The position numbers and the translations under genes are program-made. Positions 10,393-17,153 of a stretch of 23,423 nt of DNA are shown piece by piece; position 1 is the stretch's first letter, and each line of letters opens with the position of its first letter. Below the pieces are notes generated by a model, which did no database searches, was not told the DNA's origin, and saw only the letters and a program-made list of their open reading frames with translations. The stretch is taken from positions 1 through 23,423 of the forward strand of contig JBCCJA010000058.1 in assembly GCA_039045975.1 (NCBI GenBank), given 5' to 3'. Source of the stretch: JBCCJA01 sp039045975 (lineage in GTDB: Bacteria; Planctomycetota; Planctomycetia; Planctomycetales; Planctomycetaceae).

Positions 10393-10923
10393 TCAGTCGG
10401 CGGTCGCCGTACCGGACAGCTTCGTCCAGCGGCCCCGCGACCATGCCGTCCCGTCGCCCTCCGGGATTTTCCCGTTCGTGTCGGGTTTGCATTCGACGCG
10501 GATCACCGTGCCGACGCTCAGATCGACGACGCCCAAGTCCGCGACGTGCGGGGCGTAGTCGGTTTCGGTCTCGGGGTTTTGAAATTCTTTGAGCAGTACG
10601 CCGTCGACGAAAACGCGATAGCGGCTCTCGCCGTCGGTTTCCGTCAGCGTCGTTAAGGACAGTCGGCAGTCTTTGATTGCGGCCGTCGATGTCCATTCGG
10701 CCGCCGCGTAGACGTCGCGGAAGCTCTCTTTCGCGGCGTTGACGGCGAGCGCCTTGTGCCGCCGCTCCTTATAAAGGCGGCCGTAGCCCTTCTCCGACAG
10801 CGGCCGGAAATCACCGACGGCTTTCGCGACGAAGGAGGCGTCCTCGGCCGCGAAGACGTGACCGACGAGAAGGCCACAGACGATCGAAAAAGTCGCAAAG
10901 CATCGGCGTATGAGAGACGGCAT
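10393..10923 (-). CDS. Small secreted beta-rich protein of unknown function
   Basis: A 176-residue protein with a convincing signal peptide (MPSLIRRCFATFSIVCGLLV..., cleavage near VFA/AED), which is why I choose ATG 10923 over the open frame that continues upstream to 11085. The mature part is predicted by eye to be mostly beta strands: SRYRVFVDGVLLKEFQNPE, VADLGVVDLSVGTVIRVECK, and a C-terminal GTAWSRGRWTKLSG. This looks like a jelly-roll or carbohydrate-binding-type sandwich, but I cannot name a family. It is convergent with the fucosidase gene, 31 nt apart, and downstream of the LuxE-like gene on the same strand (92 nt). A role in glycan binding is only a guess from the neighbour. Confidence 0.75.
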   Translation of the reverse strand: MPSLIRRCFATFSIVCGLLVGHVFAAEDASFVAKAVGDFRPLSEKGYGRLYKERRHKALAVNAAKESFRDVYAAAEWTSTAAIKDCRLSLTTLTETDGESRYRVFVDGVLLKEFQNPETETDYAPHVADLGVVDLSVGTVIRVECKPDTNGKIPEGDGTAWSRGRWTKLSGTATAD

Positions 10924-11015
10924 GATCAAAGACTCGACGGCTACACGGGCTCGAACGGTTCGAGTCTCCACGTCGAACGGGTCGTGATCAACACCCGCGA
11001 GTCTGCGTGTAAAAT

Positions 11016-12140
11016 CTAATAAACTCCCACGGTCGTCTTCTTCGCCGTCTCGTGGAACGGACGGACTCCGCTGACGCCGTCCCACGGGTACGCGACGCAG
11101 GGCCGTTCGCGTTCGCCCTCGTCCCGCTCCATGAAGCCGGGGATGAACAGTTCCTGGGTCAGCGTGTAGAGCTTCACGCGGCCCGTCTCGCCGTAGCCGA
11201 CGATCTTGTCGTAGTCGTCGAAGTCGACGACCTCGATGATCGCGCGGGGCTCGGGAGCGTAATAAGTGATCTTGTAATCGTCTTCCGGGTCGAACGGTTT
11301 GCCGCAGGCGAGGCCCATCAGCGTGTTGCCGTACGTCGGCGTCATGTAGACGTTCGGCCCGAGCAGCTCTTCGTGACAGAATTTATTCCACTGCTGTGTA
11401 AATTCGGTCCCGCCGGCGAAGATCCCCTTGATGCCGGCTTCTTCGACCGAGGAGTCCTCCTCGATCAGTCGCAACGCGAGGGCCTCGAGCAGTTTCGGGG
11501 TCGAGAATGCGCACTGAATGTCATGGCCCGCCCCCAAGATCGTCATCGCCTGGTCGATGACGTGTTCCTGGTAGAGCTTCGCCTCTTCGACCTTGCCCGC
11601 CTTCAGGAGCTTCACGACCCACCGAGGGTCGAGGTCGACACAGAAACAGATCCCGCCTCGGTATTGCGCGAGGTGTTCGACGGCCAGCCGCAGGCGCCGC
11701 GGGCCGGACGGGCCGAGCATCAGCCAGTTCGAGCCGAACGGGAAGTATTCCTCCGGCAGCGTGTCGGAGAACTTTTCGTAGTCGACCCAGTGGTCCTTCG
11801 AGACGAGCCGGCTCTTCGGCACGCCGGTCGTTCCGCCGGTCTCGAACACATACAGCGGCTGGCCTTCAAGGCCCTTCGGCAGCCAGCGGGTCACCGGCCC
11901 TCCGCGGAGCCAGTCGTCGATGAACGGCTCGAACTTCTTGAGGTCTTCGAAGCCGTTGACCTCGGTCAGCGGGTCGAACTTCAGCTCGGCCCTCTTCTCC
12001 AGCCAGAAGGGGCAGCCTGTGTCGTCCGAGAAGTGCCAGCGGACGGTCTGGCGGGTGTGCTCGTCGAGGGCGGCCCGGGCGGCGGTGACGTCTTCGTCGC
12101 TGGCGACGGCGGCGCGGGGATCGGAGACGAGAGTGCTCAT
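11016..12140 (-). CDS. LuxE-like / phenylacetate-CoA ligase-like acyl-adenylating enzyme
   Basis: Member of the ANL (acyl/aryl-adenylate-forming) superfamily in the short LuxE-like form. The 374 residues match LuxE acyl-protein synthetases (about 370) and are shorter than PaaK-type CoA ligases. The phosphate-binding loop is VFETGGTTGVPKSRLV (98-113). Further ANL-like segments are FSTPKLLEALALRLIEE, GIFAGGTEFTQQ, MTPTYGNTLMGLAC and YGETGRVKLYTLTQELFIPGF. It should activate a carboxylic acid as an acyl-AMP and transfer it to a thiol; substrate unknown. ATG 12140; TTGAGG lies upstream at a long spacing. A promoter-like pair and a palindrome are seen upstream. The ALDH gene on the same strand is a possible partner. 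Confidence 0.88.
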   Translation of the reverse strand: MSTLVSDPRAAVASDEDVTAARAALDEHTRQTVRWHFSDDTGCPFWLEKRAELKFDPLTEVNGFEDLKKFEPFIDDWLRGGPVTRWLPKGLEGQPLYVFETGGTTGVPKSRLVSKDHWVDYEKFSDTLPEEYFPFGSNWLMLGPSGPRRLRLAVEHLAQYRGGICFCVDLDPRWVVKLLKAGKVEEAKLYQEHVIDQAMTILGAGHDIQCAFSTPKLLEALALRLIEEDSSVEEAGIKGIFAGGTEFTQQWNKFCHEELLGPNVYMTPTYGNTLMGLACGKPFDPEDDYKITYYAPEPRAIIEVVDFDDYDKIVGYGETGRVKLYTLTQELFIPGFMERDEGERERPCVAYPWDGVSGVRPFHETAKKTTVGVY

Positions 12141-12521
12141 CGGCTGCAGACCTCAAGGGACGGCCGAGACCGGGATCTCACGCGACGTGTCGGCCGGCAC
12201 GTCCGCGAGACCTTTTGTATCAACGCGTAGGCGACCATCAACCGGTTTGCCGACCGTCGGTCGGTCCGGTGTCGCCGGTCTGTGTCCCCCGGTCGCGTCG
12301 GCTCACGCTGCGAGAAATCGACAACCCGGACCGCGTGACCCGTCACGGTGTTGAAAAAATGCCACACGTCGCGACACTGCTCGGTCCGGGAATGCGTCGC
12401 AAAAGACTTCTGGGTATACACTTACGTGCGCTAGCTGCCGGCGGGCCGAAGTTTGGCAGGGACTTTGCTTTCTCGTGAACGGCACGGCGGCCGGAACCGC
12501 CCGCTGCCCTCAGGAGGAGGC
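12141..12521. other. Intergenic region between divergent LuxE-like and STAS genes
   Basis: About 380 bases without a convincing gene. Open frames on the minus strand (12137-12421 and 12303-12485) give Arg-rich, low-quality proteins and I do not accept them. The region holds the possible promoter and palindrome of the LuxE-like gene, a short GTGACCCGTCAC-type inverted repeat near 12338, and, at its right end, the Shine-Dalgarno sequence of the STAS gene. Confidence 0.7.
12185..12241 (-). promoter_or_regulatory. Possible promoter and operator of the LuxE-like gene
   Basis: On the minus strand TTGATG (12241-12236) and TACAAA (12219-12214) are separated by 16 bases, each matching 4 of 6 sigma70 consensus bases, in otherwise GC-rich DNA. 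An imperfect palindrome, ACGTGTCGGCCGGCACGT (12185-12202, 16 of 18 positions symmetric), would lie just downstream of the predicted transcription start, where a repressor could act. No regulator gene is adjacent. Weak evidence from base matches only. Confidence 0.3.
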
Positions 12522-13010
12522 GTGCCGAGTACCGTCATCCGGGCCTTACCGAGAGCCACACCTATGCCGACACGACGGAAACGCCGGAAGATCGTCGCGG
12601 AAGCGAACGGGATCACCGTCCTCGATCTCGGGGAAATGGACATCTGGGACGGGGCCGACCTCGCCCTGATCCGCGACACCCTGATCCGGCTGATCACCCG
12701 CGAGAACAAGCGGAAGATCGCCGTCGACATGACGCACGTGAAGTACGTGCCGAGCGGCTTCTTCGGCATGCTCTACGACTGGACCGAGCGGGGCGTGTCG
12801 ATCTTCCTGTACCGCCCGCAGCCGCGGATCAAGGTCATGCTCTGGTTCCAGCACTTCGTCGCCGAGGTCGACGGCGACGGCGTCTACAAGATCATGACCG
12901 AGCACCAGATGCCGCTCGCCCCCGAAGGCGAGCCCGGCTTCCGCGAGCCCGAGTGGGAGCCCGACGAGAACGACCCGGTCTTCTTCGGCGGCAGCGCGAC
13001 GCCGCGCTAG
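12522..13010 (+). CDS. STAS-domain (anti-sigma factor antagonist-like) protein
   Basis: A 162-residue protein with a STAS-like fold: a first strand (KIVAEANGITVLDLGEMDIW, about 23-42), a helix (DLALIRDTLIRLI), the strand KRKIAVDMTHVKYVPSGFFGMLYDW (64-87) corresponding to the 'D.S.V..IDSSGLG.L' motif with S78 at the second serine position, and a strand-helix GVSIFLYRPQPRIKVML. The C-terminal 40 residues are acidic and Pro-rich. Start: GTG 12522 is preceded by AGGAGGAGG, the best ribosome binding site in the window though close (1-4 nt); ATG 12564, 14 codons later, is the alternative. No anti-sigma kinase or sigma factor lies nearby, so its partner is unknown. Confidence 0.75.
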   Translation: MPSTVIRALPRATPMPTRRKRRKIVAEANGITVLDLGEMDIWDGADLALIRDTLIRLITRENKRKIAVDMTHVKYVPSGFFGMLYDWTERGVSIFLYRPQPRIKVMLWFQHFVAEVDGDGVYKIMTEHQMPLAPEGEPGFREPEWEPDENDPVFFGGSATPR

Positions 13011-13037
13011 ACGCGGCCCGCCGGTCGCCGGACCCTT

Positions 13038-13120
13038 CCCCGGGCTCACGCCCGGGGCTCGCCGCTCCCCCGTGCGGCGAGGCGTCCCGCCCTCGGCGAG
13101 CCGGGGGCATCAGCCCCCGG
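13038..13120. repeat. Three consecutive GC-rich hairpins (REP-like / terminator cluster)
   Basis: Three perfect 8-bp stems in a row: CCCCGGGC at 13038-13045 with 13050-13057 (loop TCAC); CTCGCCGC at 13058-13065 with 13074-13081 (loop 8); CCGGGGGC at 13101-13108 with 13113-13120 (loop ATCA). The first and third also pair with each other over a 15-base GGCTCGCC-containing stretch with one mismatch. They lie between the convergent STAS and YqgE genes, so they may end transcription from both, though no T-tract follows. Confidence 0.7.
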
Positions 13121-13167
13121 ATGGTTCCGACCAAGAGCGAACCCTCCGCCCGACTGGAACCGCCCGC

Positions 13168-13767
13168 TCAGTTCAGATCGGCCCGGCCTTGCTGCTCCGG
13201 GAACAGCGGGTGCGGCTTGCCCGCCCCGCGGAGTTCCCGGTCCCAGATTTCGTAGGGGTCGTCGCCGAAGACCGACGGCGCGGCCGCGTCGGTGATCCGC
13301 CAGTCGCCGCGTGCGATCTCGCCCTCGAGCTGCCCCGGGCCCCAACCGGCACAGCCGGCGAAGACGCGGAACTGCGGCTTCTCTGTCTTTTGCGTCGCCT
13401 CGATGACGCGACCGAACACGTCGGCGTCGTTCCCGACGAATAGCCCCGGCAGCACGACCGCCTCGGGCGAGCCGAGCTCGACCTCGTCGTGCAGCACGAA
13501 TAGCGCCGCCGGCTCGACGGGGCCGCCCTCGAAGACCGGCTCCGTCAGATGTGGCACCTCGAAATGCCCCTCGAGCGCCTGCCGCACCTCGACCTGCGAC
13601 GGCCGGTTGATGATCAACCCCATCGCCCCCTTCTCGTCATGCTCGACGACGAGCACGACCGAGCGAAAGAAGTTCGGATCACGCAAATGATCGGCCGCGA
13701 CGAGGTATCGGCCGCGGAGGGAGTCGTCGGGCATGGATTCACTGAAGCGGTTCGCGATCTCCGCCAC
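13168..13767 (-). CDS. YqgE/AlgH family protein (UPF0301)
   Basis: A 199-residue cytosolic protein of the YqgE/AlgH family (about 185 residues usual). Diagnostic segments: RGRYLVAADHLRDPNFFRSV, VVLVVEHDEKGAMGLIINRP, PVFEGGPVEPAALFVLHD, and FAGCAGWGPGQLEGEIARGDW, ending DPYEIWDREL. Biochemical function is not firmly established for the family; AlgH was linked to alginate regulation in Pseudomonas. Start is uncertain: GTG 13767 gives 199 residues, ATG 13734 (MPDDSLRGRYLVAA) gives 188, closer to family length; neither has a clear Shine-Dalgarno. It is convergent with the STAS gene and divergent from the SPFH gene. Confidence 0.93.
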   Translation of the reverse strand: MAEIANRFSESMPDDSLRGRYLVAADHLRDPNFFRSVVLVVEHDEKGAMGLIINRPSQVEVRQALEGHFEVPHLTEPVFEGGPVEPAALFVLHDEVELGSPEAVVLPGLFVGNDADVFGRVIEATQKTEKPQFRVFAGCAGWGPGQLEGEIARGDWRITDAAAPSVFGDDPYEIWDRELRGAGKPHPLFPEQQGRADLN

Positions 13768-13945
13768 CGTACCCGAATCGCCGCCGAACGCGAAAAAGCG
13801 TCGCGGAAAGACCGAACGCTACGAAAGCATCGTGTACGGGACAGAAAGATCGGACCTTGCAACGGACGCGCCTTGATCCAACCGCCGCCCGTTTCCGTTA
13901 CCCTCCCCACATCCCGATCCAACCCCGACCCCGGAGCCCCTCGTC

Positions 13946-15076
13946 ATGGGCATCTTCGACAAACTCCGCGCCGAGCTGATCGACATCATCGAGTGGGTCG
14001 ACGACGCCCGCTCGACGCTCGTGTGGCGGTTTCCGCGGTACCACAACGAGATCAAGAACGGCGCCCAACTGATCGTCCGGCCCGGGCAGGTCGCCGTCTT
14101 CGTCCACCGGGGCGAGTTGGCCGACGTTTTCGAGCCGGGGCATTACGAACTCACGACCGACAACCTGCCGCTGCTCTCCACCCTGCAGGGCTGGAAATAC
14201 GGGTTCAACAGCCCCTTCCGCAGCGAGGTCTACTTCGTCTCGACGCGGCAGATCACCGACCTGAAGTGGGGCACGCCGAACCCGATCATGCTGCGGGACG
14301 AGGACTTCGGCCCGGTCCGGCTGCGGGCGTTCGGCACATACACGCTGCGGGCCCTCGACCCGGCGATCCTGCTGAAGGAACTCGTCGGGACCGACAGCGA
14401 AGTCGACGCCGCCGAGATCAACGAGCTGATGCGGTCGGTCATCGTCAGCAGCTTCGCCGACCTGCTCGGCGAGTCGAAGATCGCCGCCCTCGACCTCGCG
14501 GCGAACTACCGCGACCTCGGCGACGACCTGACGAAAACCGTCAACGAGCGGATCGACGACGAATACGGGCTCGAGGTCCCGCAGCTGTTCATCGTCAACG
14601 TTTCGCTGCCCGAGGAGGTCGAGAAGGCCCTCGATAAGCGGTCGAGCATGGGCATCATCGGCGACATGAACCGGTATCAGGCCTACCAGTTCGGCACGGC
14701 GATGGGCGACATGGCGAACAACCCGGGCGGCGGCGGGACGATGGGCGAGGGCCTCGGCCTCGGCATGGGCTTCGCGATGGCGAACCGCTTCGCCGGGATG
14801 GGCGGGCCGGCCGCGGGCGGTGCCCCGCCGGCAGCCCCGGGTATGGCCCCGCCGCCCCCCCCGCCGATGCCGGCATGGCACGTCGCCGTCGGCGGCAAGA
14901 CCGAGGGCCCGATCCCTGCCGCGGCGCTCCAGAACGCGATCGTCAGCGGCCAGGTCGGGGCGAAAACGCTCGTCTGGTCGGCGGGCATGGACGGTTGGAA
15001 AGAGGCGGCCCAGGTCCCGGCGTTATCGGCCCTGTTCGGCTCGACGCCCGCCCCGCCGCCGGTTCCCGGGGCGTGA
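13946..15076 (+). CDS. SPFH-domain (YdjI-like) protein with C-terminal GYF_2/DUF4339-like domain
   Basis: A 376-residue protein. The N-terminal part (about 1-245) is an SPFH/prohibitin-type domain of the 'virion core protein' YdjI subgroup: IEWVDDARSTLVWRFPRYHN, EIKNGAQLIVRPGQVAVFVH, ELADVFEPGHYELTTDNLP, and the SLPEEVEKALDKRSSMGIIG segment after a helical stretch. Next comes a Gly/Met/Pro-rich linker (about 250-310) with a run of six prolines, then a GYF_2 (DUF4339)-like domain (311-363): WHVAVGGKTEGPIPAAALQN, TLVWSAGMDGWKEAAQVPAL. A second proline-rich tail follows. No TM segment or signal peptide is visible, so membrane association would be peripheral. It is 6 nt upstream of the zinc-ribbon gene, surely co-transcribed. 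Function inferred: membrane scaffold or stress. Confidence 0.9.
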   Translation: MGIFDKLRAELIDIIEWVDDARSTLVWRFPRYHNEIKNGAQLIVRPGQVAVFVHRGELADVFEPGHYELTTDNLPLLSTLQGWKYGFNSPFRSEVYFVSTRQITDLKWGTPNPIMLRDEDFGPVRLRAFGTYTLRALDPAILLKELVGTDSEVDAAEINELMRSVIVSSFADLLGESKIAALDLAANYRDLGDDLTKTVNERIDDEYGLEVPQLFIVNVSLPEEVEKALDKRSSMGIIGDMNRYQAYQFGTAMGDMANNPGGGGTMGEGLGLGMGFAMANRFAGMGGPAAGGAPPAAPGMAPPPPPPMPAWHVAVGGKTEGPIPAAALQNAIVSGQVGAKTLVWSAGMDGWKEAAQVPALSALFGSTPAPPPVPGA

Positions 15077-15082
15077 CCCGAA

Positions 15083-16198
15083 GTGTCCGTCGACACCGAT
15101 GCCGGCGGCGTCGAACAAGACGCCGCCAAAGCCCGCGTGTTCCCCTGTCCGTCCTGCGGGTCGGACCTCGTTTTTGACATCGAGGATCAAGTCCTCACCT
15201 GCGGCCATTGTGCTTACGAACAGCCGCTCGAAGTGCCCGACGGCGATCCCGAAGAGCAAGACCTCCGGGCAACCATCGAGAAGCTCGCGGAGCGGCATGA
15301 CGACGGGGCGGAAGAGTTCGCGGGTTTCCAGGAGATCACTTGCAAGTCGTGCGGCGGCGGGGTGATGTTCTCCGGGACGCTGACCGGGACCGAGTGCCCC
15401 TATTGCGGCAGCCCGATCCAGGTCGACGCGGCCCATCAGGCGACGGCGAAGCTCGGCGTCGACGGCGTGTTGTCATTTAAAATCGAACATGACGACGCGG
15501 GTAATTCATTAAACAAGTGGATCAAATCGCTGTGGTTCGCCCCGACCGAATTTCAACGCCGCGGGGTCAAGGGCGAGTTTCAAGGCGTTTATTTGCCCTA
15601 CTGGACTTTCGACGCGGCGACGGCCAATCGCTATTCGGGCCAGCGTGGTGACGCTTATTACGTGACGGTCGGCAGCGGCAAGAATCGCCGGCGGGTCCGC
15701 CGCGTCCGCTGGTCGCCCGCCTCGGGGAGTTTTAAGAGACTTTTCGACGACGTGACCGTCGCCGCCTTCACGGGAATGCCGGCGGGCCTGCTCGAATCGG
15801 CCGGGCCGTGGCCCTTCGGCGATATGGCCGGGCCGAACCAGGAGATGCTCGCCGGGTTCGTGACGCGGACTTACGACGTCGAACTCGCCGACGGCTTCTC
15901 CTCTGGCAAGGCGAAGATGACCGCGATGCTCCAGTCGCAGGCGCGGAGCCTCATCGGCGGCGACGAGCAGCGGCTGCACGATTTAAAGACCCATTGGGGC
16001 CTGCTGACGTTCAAGCATGTCCTGCTTCCGGTTTGGCTGTTGACTTATCGCTTCAAGGACAAGCCGTACCGCGTGATCGTCAACGGGGCGACGGGCCGGG
16101 TCGTCGGCGAGCGGCCGTGGTCGGCGTGGAAGATCGCGGCCGTGGTCTTGCTGGGGTTGGTCGTCGCCGGCGGCGTGTTTTTGCTCGTGCAGAAATGA
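15083..16198 (+). CDS. Double zinc-ribbon protein with C-terminal transmembrane helix (YdjG-like)
   Basis: A 371-residue protein with two TFIIB/rubredoxin-like zinc ribbons near the N-terminus: CPSC...CGHC (C22, C25, C40, C43) and CKSC...CPYC (C87, C90, C105, C108). A central domain follows (KSLWFAPTEFQRRG, GVYLPYWTFDAAT, YVTVGSGKNRRRVRRVRW, LPVWLLTYRFKDKPYRVIVN), then one TM helix (about 349-368) at the very end, so the bulk should be cytosolic and tail-anchored. Automated pipelines often call such proteins 'primosomal protein N'-like' because of the ribbons; this is no helicase. GTG 15083 is the only sensible start, 6 nt after the SPFH gene. The pair resembles Bacillus YdjG/YdjI, where YdjG is a membrane protein with zinc ribbons linked to PspA. 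Specific role here unknown. Confidence 0.85.
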   Translation: MSVDTDAGGVEQDAAKARVFPCPSCGSDLVFDIEDQVLTCGHCAYEQPLEVPDGDPEEQDLRATIEKLAERHDDGAEEFAGFQEITCKSCGGGVMFSGTLTGTECPYCGSPIQVDAAHQATAKLGVDGVLSFKIEHDDAGNSLNKWIKSLWFAPTEFQRRGVKGEFQGVYLPYWTFDAATANRYSGQRGDAYYVTVGSGKNRRRVRRVRWSPASGSFKRLFDDVTVAAFTGMPAGLLESAGPWPFGDMAGPNQEMLAGFVTRTYDVELADGFSSGKAKMTAMLQSQARSLIGGDEQRLHDLKTHWGLLTFKHVLLPVWLLTYRFKDKPYRVIVNGATGRVVGERPWSAWKIAAVVLLGLVVAGGVFLLVQK

Positions 16199-16474
16199 CT
16201 CACGACGAGGCTTGCGTCCGCTGTCGGAGTGTTCGAGAGCGGGTCTTGGGCCCCGGCGTGTGATTCTCCCGGTGTTGATGCCTTGTGGATTCCAGCACTT
16301 CGCACTGTGGCAGGACGGCTCGGACCATGACGCGGCCGTCTCGATCTGCTGAAACACGATAAGTGCGTCCTGACAGAACTTCTTGCGATTCACGCGGAGC
16401 CGAAAAATTCGTTGTGTTTCCGTGATCGACAACCGGATCTATAAGATGATCGGATTTGTAGAAACAAGCGTGCA
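16199..16474. other. Gene-poor, lower-GC region downstream of the zinc-ribbon gene
   Basis: About 275 bases (about 400 up to the next start codon) with no gene I can accept. Two overlapping minus-strand open frames (16200-16478, 92 residues; 15983-16432) cross it. Part of the first, RTYRVSADRDGRVMVRAVLP, looks protein-like, so a decayed or very small gene is possible, but there is no Shine-Dalgarno and no recognisable family. Confidence 0.5.
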
Positions 16475-16551
16475 ACAAGCCCTCGGCGCCAGCCGTGGAG
16501 GACGTGGGGACGGCGAAGCTATTTCCTCCACGGCTGGCGCCGAGGGCTTGT
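16475..16551. repeat. Perfect 28-bp inverted repeat with 21-nt spacer (REP/MITE-like)
   Basis: Left arm 16475-16502 (begins ACAAGCCCTCGGCGCCAGCC) and right arm 16524-16551 (ends CTGGCGCCGAGGGCTTGT) are exact reverse complements over all 28 bases. The spacer is 16503-16523. Pairing stops sharply on both sides. Downstream is GAGACCTTTTAATAAAG, so it could also act as a terminator. It sits 47 nt before the cupin start codon. The arm sequence resembles a palindromic repeat I associate with planctomycete genomes, but I cannot search for copies. Confidence 0.9.
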
Positions 16552-16598
16552 GAGACCTTTTAATAAAGCCAAGCCACTTTAGTGTGAAGGAGCGGTCG

Positions 16599-17108
16599 AT
16601 GACCGCGGCAGAAGTGATCGATTTATTAAGCCTCGAACCCCACCCGGAGGAGGGCGGCTTCTTCCGCGAGACGTATCGCGCGGCCGGTTCGATCCCGGGC
16701 GATGTGTTGCCGGACCACACCGGCCCGCGGTCGGTCTCGACAGCGATTTATTATTTGCTGACGCCGGAGACCTGCTCCGCGATGCACCGCCTACCCGGTG
16801 ACGAAGTTTTCCATTTCTATATGGGCGACCCGGTCGAACAGCTGCGGCTGTATCCCGACGGGTCGAGCGAGCTGGTCGTGCTCGGCACCGACCTCGCCGC
16901 CGGAGAGTGTCCTCAATCGGTCGTGCGCGGCGGGGTGTGGCAGGGGGCGGTCTTACGCCCCGGGGGAGCTTATGCCCTCCTCGGCGCGACGATGGCGCCG
17001 GGGTTCGACTACGCCGACTACGAGCATGGGGACCGACAGACGCTCGTCACGTCCCACCCCGGGCGGGCCGATCTGATCGCCGCACGGACGCCCGCCGCCG
17101 ACGGCTGA
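16599..17108 (+). CDS. Cupin-fold protein, DUF985 family
   Basis: A 169-residue single-domain cupin of the DUF985 (YML079w-like) family. Diagnostic segments: IDLLSLEPHPEEGGFFRETY, STAIYYLLTPETCSAMHRLP, GDEVFHFYMGDPVEQLRLYP, PQSVVRGGVWQGAVLRPGGA and LLGATMAPGFDYADYEHGD. Members bind small ligands or sugars in crystal structures, but no general activity is known. AAGGAG six bases before ATG 16599 fixes the start; the in-frame GTG 16584 lies upstream of that site and is rejected. It stands alone: the large inverted repeat is upstream, and the lipoprotein gene is convergent 45 nt downstream. Confidence 0.93.
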   Translation: MTAAEVIDLLSLEPHPEEGGFFRETYRAAGSIPGDVLPDHTGPRSVSTAIYYLLTPETCSAMHRLPGDEVFHFYMGDPVEQLRLYPDGSSELVVLGTDLAAGECPQSVVRGGVWQGAVLRPGGAYALLGATMAPGFDYADYEHGDRQTLVTSHPGRADLIAARTPAADG

Positions 17109-17153
17109 GCCACGCCGTCGTACGCCCCCGCTTCGATACCGCGAACAGGCCGC

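Noticed and set aside
10950..10964. CTCGAA-CGG-TTCGAG hairpin between the LuxE-like gene and the small secreted gene
   Set aside because: Stem of six with no T-tract; too weak to call a terminator.
10924..11085. N-terminal extension of the small secreted protein to 11085
   Set aside because: A standard signal peptide begins at the ATG at 10923; the extension would bury it and overlaps the end of the LuxE-like gene.
12137..12485. Minus-strand frames in the LuxE-STAS intergenic region
   Set aside because: No Shine-Dalgarno, Arg- and Ser-rich, no hydrophobic core; one overlaps the LuxE-like start.
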